Part shown: positions 10,835 to 18,590 of the stretch, piece after piece | Numbering within the stretch: the first letter of the stretch is position 1 | Layout: each line of letters opens with the position of its first letter | Assembly: GCA_016717285.1 (NCBI GenBank) | Contig: JADKFU010000004.1 | Coordinates: 1,111,412 to 1,175,411 of the forward strand | Source: Chitinophagaceae bacterium | GTDB taxonomy: Bacteria; Bacteroidota; Bacteroidia; Chitinophagales; UBA10324 | Direction: 5' to 3' | Length of the DNA: 64,000 nt | Notes under the pieces: model-generated | Seen by the model: only the letters and a program-made list of their open reading frames with translations | What the model was told of the DNA's origin: nothing | The model's database searches: none | Position numbers and translations under genes: made by a program

Positions 10835-11701
10835 TTAACTGATTTCTCCCTTTGTTCCTGAACGGCCATCCTGTTGTTGCTTGATTAGCTTCAGTTCTAT
10901 AATGATAATGATGCTGATCACAATCATAAGGAACCATGAAGTGATTTTTCCGGTAGTTACCATTTGCCACCCTGCATGTTGATATGCATATTTCCAGGCA
11001 CCTAAAAACGTGGCCATGTTTTCGGCAATCCAAACGAAAAAACCAATCAATAGAAAGGAAACTACAAGCGGCATTTTGCGTAGGTGTCCGTTAGTATGAA
11101 AATGCACCTTTGTTTTATAAAATAGTATTATCAGAACAGGAATGATAAAAAAGCGCAGGTCGTAGAAAAAATGATGGGTAAAGAAATTGAGATAAATAAG
11201 CAGGCAACTGCCAATCGCCCAAACACTTCCCGGCCAACCTGTAATCTTCAACTCAAACCATCGCCATGCCTGGCAGATATAACTGGCAACACTTGCATAC
11301 ATAAAACCGCTGTACAATGGAACACCGGATATTTTTGTCCATCCTTCTTCCGGATACGACCAGGAGCCCATGTGCACTTTAAATATTTCCATGGCTAAGC
11401 CAATCAGGTGAAAAAGTGTGATGACGAGCAACTCGTCCTTCGTTTCCATTCGTGTGAAATACATAATGGCCTGCATGCCAATGCACATCAGCAGCAGAAA
11501 ATCATAACGGTATAGAAAAGGCAATTGAATTTTCCGGGACAGCAGAAGGATAAAAAATATGAAGGCGGGAAAGATACAGGAGAGCAATTGTTTGATTCCA
11601 AAAGTCAAAAACTCTTTCCCAAAATCAGAGAGGTAAGAACCATCAGGATGGTTTGCCAGCCTGCGAAATGCCGGAGTGAAGAGCGGCAATGGCGTAATCA
11701 A
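10835..11701 (-). CDS. DUF817 family integral membrane protein
   Basis: 288 residues with about eight predicted helices. The segment MEIFKVHMGSWSYPEEG and the later LYSGFMYASVASYICQAWR are characteristic of DUF817, a conserved bacterial membrane family without known function. Helices end in a basic, Gln-rich tail (LKLIKQQQDGRSGTKGE). Convergent to the beta-barrel gene with only 11 bases between the two stops. The 310 bases upstream (11702-12011), shared with the divergent ndh gene, hold no other gene and must contain both promoters. Confidence 0.8.
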   Translation of the reverse strand: MITPLPLFTPAFRRLANHPDGSYLSDFGKEFLTFGIKQLLSCIFPAFIFFILLLSRKIQLPFLYRYDFLLLMCIGMQAIMYFTRMETKDELLVITLFHLIGLAMEIFKVHMGSWSYPEEGWTKISGVPLYSGFMYASVASYICQAWRWFELKITGWPGSVWAIGSCLLIYLNFFTHHFFYDLRFFIIPVLIILFYKTKVHFHTNGHLRKMPLVVSFLLIGFFVWIAENMATFLGAWKYAYQHAGWQMVTTGKITSWFLMIVISIIIIIELKLIKQQQDGRSGTKGEIS

Positions 11702-12011
11702 ATTTTTTTTTAGCAGATGCAGTGAATGATAAACAAGGTGAAATATTTGAAAGAATTTCCATTAGACGTATAAATTTTTATTTTAGTATTCCTGTTGCGG
11801 ATTTTAATCTCTGGCCTGTCTTGTGTTAATAGGAAAACATTGGATTTTTTTCGGGGCTAAAAATGCAGCAGTAAAACGAATGCGGATTCATGATCAGCAA
11901 AAAACTTTTCTTGAAAATGGTTGTTCATGATACTGTGGCCTTTATCATAATTACTTTTAGCCCATCATTTTCAACATTCAATACCTTCACTCAAATGTGC
12001 ACCCTTTATAT

Positions 12012-13258
12012 ATGAAACGTATCATCATCATAGGCGGCGGCTTTGCCGGATTAAAACTTGCTGAAAGCCTGAACAATTCCGCATACGATATTCTATTGAT
12101 TGATAAGCTCAATCACCACCAGTTTCAACCACTTTTTTACCAGGTGGCTACGGCCGGACTTGAACCTTCGAGTATTTCCTTTCCGTTGCGCGGCATTTTT
12201 CACCATTCAAAAAATGTACGCATCAGGTATGCTGAAGTGTTGCAGGTGCTAACTGAAAAAATGCAATCCTCACCACGATTGGTGAACTGACATATGATTA
12301 TCTCGTAATTGCGACAGGCGTTACTACCAATTTTTTCGGAAACAAAAACCTGGAGACCTGGACCTATCCGATGAAGTCCACGTCGGAAGCAATCAACATT
12401 CGTCAGCATGTGTTGCAGAATTTTGAAGATGCCTTGATAGCTACGGAAGAGGAGCGTGAGGGCTTGATGAATATTGTGATTGTCGGCGGCGGACCTACCG
12501 GCGTTGAGTTGTCAGGTGCATTTGCAGAAATGAAACGCCATGTTTTTCCACGTGATTATCCCGAGCTTGATTTTAGTAAAATGAATGTGATGCTGCTGGA
12601 AGGTTCTGAAAAAACGCTGGGAAATATGAGCGGGCAATCATCAGCCAAATCAAGATTGTACCTCGAAGAATTGGGAGTGAATGTAATGGTTAATACAAGA
12701 GTGAAAGATTATGATGGAAAGCAAGTGTTGTTGGAAGATGGCACTACCATTTCTTCCAACACGGTTATCTGGGCTGCAGGCATTCGCGGAAATGCGATTG
12801 ACGGCATTGCTGCTGATGCAATTGCACGCGGCAACCGGATGAAAGTGAACAGGCACAACCTTGTGGAAGGATGCAACAATATATATGCAATCGGTGATGT
12901 CGCTTTTATGGCCACGGAAAAATATCCGCAGTCACATCCGCAGGTTGCCAATGTTGCCATCGGTCAGGCAAAAGTGCTGGCAAAAAATTTCAAGAATATG
13001 CTACACAACAAACCCTTGCGCCAATATGAATACAACGACAAAGGCACTTTGGCAACGGTTGGCAAGCACAAGGCAGTTGTGGATCTTTCCTTTGCTCATT
13101 TCCAGGGATTTTTTGCCTGGTTTATCTGGATGGCATTGCACCTGCTTTTACTGATGGGAATGAAGAACAAAATATTTGTGTTTGTCGATTGGCTGATTTC
13201 GTATTTCTCCAATGACTCTACGTTGCGGCTGATATTTTCTCCGGTGAGGAAGAAGTGA
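12012..13258 (+). CDS. ndh: Type II NADH dehydrogenase (NDH-2), one frameshift
   Basis: Single-subunit flavoprotein that oxidises NADH and reduces quinone at the inner face of the membrane without pumping protons. Motifs: FAD dinucleotide fold RIIIIGGGFAGLKLAE at the N-terminus, the NDH-2-like HHQFQPLFYQVAT, a second NAD(P)H-binding fold IVIVGGGPTGVELSGAFAE, AAGIRGN, and the FAD-ribityl AIGDVAFM. The C-terminal amphipathic and hydrophobic segments (WFIWMALHLLLLMG) are the usual membrane foot. One base is missing in the A6 run at about 12259; repair gives KNAILTTIGELTYDYLVIAT, so this is probably a sequencing error. The start at 12012 fits the family better than an ATG 15 bases earlier. Confidence 0.88.
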
Positions 13259-13261
13259 GTA

Positions 13262-13365
13262 GCGCGTAGTTAGCAAAAAGTCCTTAGTGGTGAGTCTTTA
13301 TTCCTTAGTTAGTCGTTAGATGGTCATTTATCAATTAGTTATCGGTAACTCTATTAGCGAACGTG
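13262..13365. repeat. Degenerate TTAGT/GTCATT intergenic repeat
   Basis: Spacer downstream of ndh with loosely repeated AGTTAGCAAAAAGTCCTTAGTGG, CCTTAGTTAGTCGTTAG and TGGTCATTTATCAATTAG units, related in style to the spacers at 9.4, 20.7 and 62.1 kb. It ends where the AT-rich defence-like cassette begins. Confidence 0.45.
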
Positions 13366-13435
13366 CAGACATCTAACTGACTGACAAAAAATGAACGACA
13401 GAGCAATTTTCGGCAAAGCCGTTAGGCTATCCTTA

Positions 13436-13499
13436 GCAAAAGCAAAAGAGAAGCAACGCGACCCACAAGCTAACCCCAGGTTGCTTCATTTGCTTTTGC
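13436..13499. repeat. Large imperfect inverted repeat at the left edge of the cassette
   Basis: A left arm of 22 bases (13436-13457, starting GCAAAAGCAAAAG) pairs with a right arm of 20 bases (13480-13499, GTTGCTTCATTTGCTTTTGC) with few mismatches. They enclose a 22-base loop containing GCTAACCCCAG. GTTAGGC lies just outside on the left and GCCCAAC on the right. It lies 106 bases before the GTG of the NurA-like gene. It may be a transcript hairpin, a REP-like element or a mobile-cassette end. No protein-coding gene is seen in 13259-13605. Confidence 0.6.
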
Positions 13500-13605
13500 C
13501 CAACCGCACCCAGGCCACCCACCACCCTAGCGACATTCGTCAGATGAAGTGGCAAATTCATGATAATCAATTCTTACATTTGAAAGTTTTAATTTGAAAA
13601 TATAA

Positions 13606-14811
13606 GTGGAAAAAGTTTTAGACATAGTTGCAGAAGCAACAAACGGAAAATGTTACACATCGTTTCGCTATTGTGCAGACGATGAAATCCGTGTGCCGAC
13701 ACTTGACTTTGATTCAAAGGATAAAGCAGTTTCAGTTGTTGTCAAAGAGTTTGGTGAAACGGACACCAACCTAAATACTTCAAAAAGTTTAAAACCTTTT
13801 GCTGACAAAATAATTAACAACGAACCGTTGTTCCATTTTTTTCTTGACGGTTCAAGAAGAACTTACAAGGTTGACGACATTGAAATTAACCGAAACATTT
13901 ATCCAATTCTTGCAGGACAAATTGGAGTTGCTTGTTGTCAACGAAAAGACCCAAGTCAATTCAAGTGTGCCGAGTTTGACAACAGTTTAGTTTTGTCTTT
14001 ACCAAAAGGAGCTAATCCTGATGGAGGCGATGCCGATTTATTTTTTAACGCATTAACAAGCAAGATTAACAAGACCCCGAGAATTGAAAAGGCACAGGTA
14101 AAATTTTCCAAAATACTTTCTTACGATTCTAAAAAGCAAAGCAGTAGTCAAATCATTTCCTATGATTCAAAATCTCACGGCAAAGATGTAAAGTATGAGC
14201 ATTTAGGAATAGCAACAATTCAAGATGAAATGATTGAAACAGAAAAAAGAATTGTAGCACATTTGGCAACAAAAAATTTAATTAACCCCGACAGGTATTT
14301 AATAAAAGACGGCTCATTGCAATATGCACCAGCAAAGAGTTCAAACTTCAAAGAACTTTCAAAATTTAAAAGTCATTACAAATGTGTTATCGGAGTTTCA
14401 AAAATGTTTGACCCGGAACTTTGCAAAGACATGAATAATAAAAGCAACGCTGATAAAATTGCATCGTTGCCAATTTATCACAGAACACCAGCATACAAAT
14501 ACAAAAGCGAACGAGTAGGAAATGTTTGCTTTGCCGTTTGGTATGTGAGAATCAGAAAATCAGAACACACATTCAGCCCGTTTTCAGGAGTTGTAAAAAT
14601 TGAAAAGATTTTAATTACAGAAGAAGAAATTGAAAACGGATTAGACAGTCAAGAGATTGATTTAATAACAGCAAATATTATCAATGAAAGAAATCCTGTT
14701 TGTTATGGAACAGATGCAAGATGGGCAAACCATCTTTACCCTGTTTACTTAACAGAGAGTTTTATTAAAAGCAAATACCTAAGCGACATCAACTTTTTAA
14801 ATTTATTTTAA
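13606..14811 (+). CDS. NurA-like nuclease, first gene of a five-gene defence-like operon
   Basis: 401 residues from a GTG start (upstream ATGs are out of frame). NurA is a 5'-3' nuclease of the RNase H fold that works with the HerA ATPase. The metal-binding aspartates of that fold are recognisable: FFLDGSRR (D81) and, later, LIKDGSL (D235). The C-terminal part has a strand like NurA's (FAVWYVRI) and ANHLYPVYLTESF, resembling the conserved region near the end of NurA. Similarity is by motif and order only; an alignment was not possible here. The stop shares one base with the HerA start (TAATG). The whole operon is AT-richer than its flanks (19 of 60 bases are G/C in 14401-14460, against 29 of 60 in 38041-38100), which suggests transfer. 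Confidence 0.68.
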   Translation: MEKVLDIVAEATNGKCYTSFRYCADDEIRVPTLDFDSKDKAVSVVVKEFGETDTNLNTSKSLKPFADKIINNEPLFHFFLDGSRRTYKVDDIEINRNIYPILAGQIGVACCQRKDPSQFKCAEFDNSLVLSLPKGANPDGGDADLFFNALTSKINKTPRIEKAQVKFSKILSYDSKKQSSSQIISYDSKSHGKDVKYEHLGIATIQDEMIETEKRIVAHLATKNLINPDRYLIKDGSLQYAPAKSSNFKELSKFKSHYKCVIGVSKMFDPELCKDMNNKSNADKIASLPIYHRTPAYKYKSERVGNVCFAVWYVRIRKSEHTFSPFSGVVKIEKILITEEEIENGLDSQEIDLITANIINERNPVCYGTDARWANHLYPVYLTESFIKSKYLSDINFLNLF

Positions 14812-16469
14812 TGAAGAAAATCGGAAAAATTATTGCCACCGAAAAAGTTCCAACAACTGTTGACGAATTTTTCTTTTGGACAGACAAACATCTAATCATA
14901 AAACCATTTGATGTTGTAAAAGTGGAACACATTAAAAACTCTATAACTTTTGGAGTGGTTGAGGAAATTTCTCACTTGACAGATGGAGCAAGTTTTTTAG
15001 CAGGTTACATTTCAAGCGATTTCGGAGAAGTTGATTCTAAAAGCTACACACACCGAATAGGTATGAATTATGTGAAAGCAAAAGTTGTAGCCAACTCTGA
15101 AAATATTTACACACCTGTATTGGACGGCAGCACAGTTTCACTTGCTGACGAGGAAGGTGTGAAAATGGCTTTGGGATTGAAAGGAATTAAAAATCCTTTG
15201 CCTTGTGGAGTAATTGAAATGTATGAGGACGAAGATAAAATCACAGTTCCAGTTCATTTCAATTCTCACTTTTTAATTGGACCAGAAGGAGCACACTTAA
15301 ACATTTCAGGTATTTCGGGTTTGGCGACAAAAACTTCTTATGCAATGTTTTTGCTCAAAGCAATTCAACAGCACTACATAAAAGAAAATCCAAACGAAAG
15401 CGTTGCTTTCGTTTTGCTCAATGTGAAGGGCAGAGATTTATTAGCCATTGATGAACCCAATGACGAACTAACAAAAGATGATAAAAAAGTTTACAAGGAT
15501 TTAGAAATTGAAGCAACTCCATTTAAGCATGTAAAATATTTTTATCCTTTTTCCAAAGACACAAAATCCACAACTTATGCTGATGTAAACGATGTTGAGA
15601 GCCAAAAGAAATTGAAGAAAGCATTTCAATACAAATATCTTTTTGAAGATGATAAAGAAAGTTTGGATTTGCTTTTCTCAAACATTGACGACCCAACGCA
15701 ATCAATGGAATCCATTGTTAATTACATAACATCAGGCGAAGGACATTTTAACGGGATAACAAATTGGGATGAATTGAAAGAAGAAATTAAAAAGCATCAG
15801 GAAAAAGGCGACACGGGAAAAGACAAAACTATTTCTGTCTTAAGTTGGAGAAAATTTTATCGCTTGTTCAGAAAAACTTTAGACCGAAATGTATTTTTTG
15901 CAAACTCATTAAAGAAAGACGGAACAGAAGTTCGTTTGAGAGAATCAATAAAGCAGATAAAGAAAAACGACATTCATGTAATTGACATTGCAAAGTTGGA
16001 TGAAGAAGCACAGGGCTTTGTTTTCGGTGATGTAATGAGAGCAATTTACGATTTGAAACTTGGACAAATTACCGACAGAGAAGAAGCAGAAATTCCCTCT
16101 AAAATTGTAATCTTCATTGATGAGTTAAATAAATACGGAAGCAAAGATGTTCCGAAAAATTCTCCTATTCTTCGCCAGTTGCTTGACATCACAGAACGGG
16201 GAAGAAGTTTAGGAATTATTTTGTTTGCAGCAGAACAGTTCAAAAGTGATATTCACGACAGAGTAAAAGGTAATTGCGCAACTCATGCTTATGGAAGAAC
16301 AAACGCAATTGAAATTTCAAAACCCGATTATCAATTCGTGCCGCCTGTTTACAAGTCAATGCTGACAAGGTTAAAACAAGGCGAATACATTTTGCAAAAT
16401 CCAGTTTTCCGTTCTTTGCTAAATATTAAATTCCCAAGACCGCTTTACAAACAATTTAAAAATGGATAA
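14811..16469 (+). CDS. HerA-like hexameric DNA-translocating ATPase with atypical P-loop
   Basis: 552 residues of the FtsK-HerA superfamily. An N-terminal beta-rich HAS-barrel-like region (about 1-140) precedes the ATPase core. Walker A reads GISGLATKTS (G167-K174): the glycine that normally precedes the lysine is a threonine. Walker B is KIVIFIDELNKYG (D437, E438). The following ITERGRSLGIILFAAEQF carries a likely arginine finger and the sensor Gln typical of HerA. A long charged insertion (about 225-370) separates the two. HerA proteins form rings that move DNA for a partner nuclease, here presumably the NurA-like protein encoded just upstream. Overlaps the next gene by 8 bases. Confidence 0.8.
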   Translation: MKKIGKIIATEKVPTTVDEFFFWTDKHLIIKPFDVVKVEHIKNSITFGVVEEISHLTDGASFLAGYISSDFGEVDSKSYTHRIGMNYVKAKVVANSENIYTPVLDGSTVSLADEEGVKMALGLKGIKNPLPCGVIEMYEDEDKITVPVHFNSHFLIGPEGAHLNISGISGLATKTSYAMFLLKAIQQHYIKENPNESVAFVLLNVKGRDLLAIDEPNDELTKDDKKVYKDLEIEATPFKHVKYFYPFSKDTKSTTYADVNDVESQKKLKKAFQYKYLFEDDKESLDLLFSNIDDPTQSMESIVNYITSGEGHFNGITNWDELKEEIKKHQEKGDTGKDKTISVLSWRKFYRLFRKTLDRNVFFANSLKKDGTEVRLRESIKQIKKNDIHVIDIAKLDEEAQGFVFGDVMRAIYDLKLGQITDREEAEIPSKIVIFIDELNKYGSKDVPKNSPILRQLLDITERGRSLGIILFAAEQFKSDIHDRVKGNCATHAYGRTNAIEISKPDYQFVPPVYKSMLTRLKQGEYILQNPVFRSLLNIKFPRPLYKQFKNG

Positions 16470-18006
16470 ATTCAATAAGACCATTATCGGCAAGGATGTT
16501 ATTGAATCGCTTACAATTGGAATGTATGACGATTCAAGATTTATTTACCGAGAGTATATTCAAAACGCAGCCGACCAAATTGACAAGGCAAGACAACAGG
16601 GTTTATTTGATGACGGAGAGATTCATATTTCAATTGATGCAGCCAAACAAACAATCTCAATTGAAGATGATGCAACAGGAATTGAAGAAAAGAAAGTTGT
16701 TGAGATTCTTAAAAACATTGCACAGTCAACAAAGCAAAGAGGCGTTGACAAAGGTTTCCGTGGCATTGGAAGATTAGGCGGTTTAGGTTATTGTAACAAA
16801 TTGATTTTTGAAACCTCGTTTAAAGGCGAAGCAGTAAAATCAATAATGACTTGGGATGCAACGAAACTAAAAAGCATAATCAATAACAGAAGTCAAAAGG
16901 AAGAAGCATCTTCTGTAATTGATGAAGTTACTTCGCTAACAAAAGAAAAGGAAAAACCCGAGGCACATTATTTTAAAGTTACTCTCACAGGTGTAACGAA
17001 TAAAGATTTGTTGGACAAAAAAGAAATCATGAATTACTTGTCAATGGTTGCACCAGTGCCATTCAGCAAATCATTCATTTATGCAAAAAAGATTTACGAT
17101 GAATTAAAAAGTGAAGGGATTGCACTTGACGAATACAAAACATTTGTCAATACTGACCCGCTTTACAAGGGTTACAATTCATACATCTACGAGGGAACAG
17201 ACCAAAGCAACAGAAAGAAAATCGGTGAGGTACTTGATGTTTTGTTTTTTAAAGATTACGACCATGAAAACAACAAGTTGTTTTGGGGATGGTATGGTAT
17301 AACAGAAAAAAATCAATCGCTGAATCAAATAAATTATTCACGAGGATTTCGTTTGCGCAAATCAAATATTCAAATTGGTAACGAGGACACACTTACAAGA
17401 TTTCACAGAGACAGAAGATTTCAGTTTTATTTTTTCGGTGAAGTTTACGCATTGCACAAGGATTTAATTCCAAACGCTAGACGAGATAATTTTTCTGAAA
17501 CAAATACTTACTACGAGTTTGAAAACAAACTCAAATCTTTTTTTCATACTACCATTCACAAACTTTGCTACACAGCAGCTGACATAAACAGTGCGATAAA
17601 ATCTATTGATGGTTTTAATAATTTCAAAGCAGAGTTTGAGCAAAAGGAAAAAGATGGATTTACTGATAAGAACGAGAAGGAAGCGTTCATAGAAACCTTT
17701 GAGAAGAAAAAAGAAGAAGCAGTAAAAGCTAGTTCAAAACTTGAAACGATAAAAAGTAAGAATGGGGAAACACAAACACCCATTGCAAAGATTTTAGAAA
17801 GAGCCTCAGCAAAAACTTCATTTGACATCGAAAATGATTTTTTTCCAGACGCAGAAGCAAAACCAGTTTTCAGAACTGATAAACTTTCAAAATTGAGCAA
17901 AGACCAAAGAAAGTTTTTAGGAAATATCTTTAGCATCATTAGAAATGTTTTGCCAAAAGAAAATGCAGAATTATTAATCCAAAAAATTGAGGAGGAATAT
18001 AAATAA
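16462..18006 (+). CDS. Hsp90/MORC-like GHKL ATPase
   Basis: 514 residues. The N-terminal GHKL (Bergerat) ATP-binding fold is clear: N box REYIQNAADQ (N35), G1 box IEDDATGI (D69/D70, G73) and the lid with GFRGIGRLGGLGYC (from G98). A transducer-like middle region follows (about 190-330), then a charged probable coiled coil (about 390-450, FETFEKKKEE-like) and a basic C-terminus. GHKL ATPases dimerise on ATP binding and act as clamps; prokaryotic MORC/Hsp90-like members occur repeatedly in restriction and defence loci. Located between HerA and a membrane protein, with overlaps on both sides, so production of the proteins is probably coupled. The exact role is unknown. Confidence 0.8.
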   Translation: MDKFNKTIIGKDVIESLTIGMYDDSRFIYREYIQNAADQIDKARQQGLFDDGEIHISIDAAKQTISIEDDATGIEEKKVVEILKNIAQSTKQRGVDKGFRGIGRLGGLGYCNKLIFETSFKGEAVKSIMTWDATKLKSIINNRSQKEEASSVIDEVTSLTKEKEKPEAHYFKVTLTGVTNKDLLDKKEIMNYLSMVAPVPFSKSFIYAKKIYDELKSEGIALDEYKTFVNTDPLYKGYNSYIYEGTDQSNRKKIGEVLDVLFFKDYDHENNKLFWGWYGITEKNQSLNQINYSRGFRLRKSNIQIGNEDTLTRFHRDRRFQFYFFGEVYALHKDLIPNARRDNFSETNTYYEFENKLKSFFHTTIHKLCYTAADINSAIKSIDGFNNFKAEFEQKEKDGFTDKNEKEAFIETFEKKKEEAVKASSKLETIKSKNGETQTPIAKILERASAKTSFDIENDFFPDAEAKPVFRTDKLSKLSKDQRKFLGNIFSIIRNVLPKENAELLIQKIEEEYK

Positions 18007-18590
18007 TGGAAAACAAAACTCCCGATTTTTTATTGAAAGAATACGATAGAATTTCTGAAGCACACTTTAATACTTCAAATCAGATTTCTCTCTTCTTCAG
18101 ATATTATCTTACTTTGATGTCAGTGCCAGCACTACTCTTACTGTATGTCAACAAAGATATTTCAACTGTTGAATCAATTTTTATTCAATCAAAAGAATTT
18201 GCATTGAGACCTCATATTGGTATTCTATGTTTACTAATTTCTTCTATTGGAATTGCATTGACAATATTCTTAACCAAACTAAAGTTTGAACATATCTTGT
18301 ATGCAAGAACCGTAAACGGTATTCGTAATTATTTTCACAAGCAAGACGACACACTCAAACAATACTTGGTTTTACCTACCGACACAAAAAAACCATCATT
18401 CATTGGATTTGGATTTGGCAGTTTGGTGTTTGTTAATGGGTTGGTTAATTCAGGGTATTTAAGTCTTGGGCTATTTCTATTAAAAATTAAATGCTACTTA
18501 TTTTATGGAGTGTTATTGCTGATTATACATATCGTTGGATATTTTATTCTCAATAATATTGAAGAAAATAAAATTAAAAATTTACAATGA
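18006..18590 (+). CDS. Four-helix membrane protein of the defence-like operon
   Basis: 194 residues with no recognised family. A short cytoplasmic N-terminus rich in charged residues (LLKEYDRISEAHFNTSNQ) is followed by two hydrophobic helices (about 32-47 and 74-93), a central soluble segment of about 40 residues, and a second helix pair (about 133-155 and 162-182). It ends in a charged tail. Layout is similar in kind to small membrane effectors that disturb membranes in abortive-infection systems, but that is inference from context alone. The start shares one base with the preceding stop (TAATG), and its stop overlaps the radical SAM start (ATGA). Confidence 0.7.
   Translation: MENKTPDFLLKEYDRISEAHFNTSNQISLFFRYYLTLMSVPALLLLYVNKDISTVESIFIQSKEFALRPHIGILCLLISSIGIALTIFLTKLKFEHILYARTVNGIRNYFHKQDDTLKQYLVLPTDTKKPSFIGFGFGSLVFVNGLVNSGYLSLGLFLLKIKCYLFYGVLLLIIHIVGYFILNNIEENKIKNLQ

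Noticed and set aside
13368..13430. Possible integron attC site (ATCTAAC ... GTTAGGC)
   Set aside because: The core-like heptamers are not complementary to each other beyond five bases, the inner boxes do not pair, and the larger hairpin next to it faces outward. No integrase gene is present in the window.
13391..13597. Small frame before the NurA-like gene
   Set aside because: Lies over the large inverted repeat and the translation looks like translated repeat DNA; no ribosome-binding or family support.
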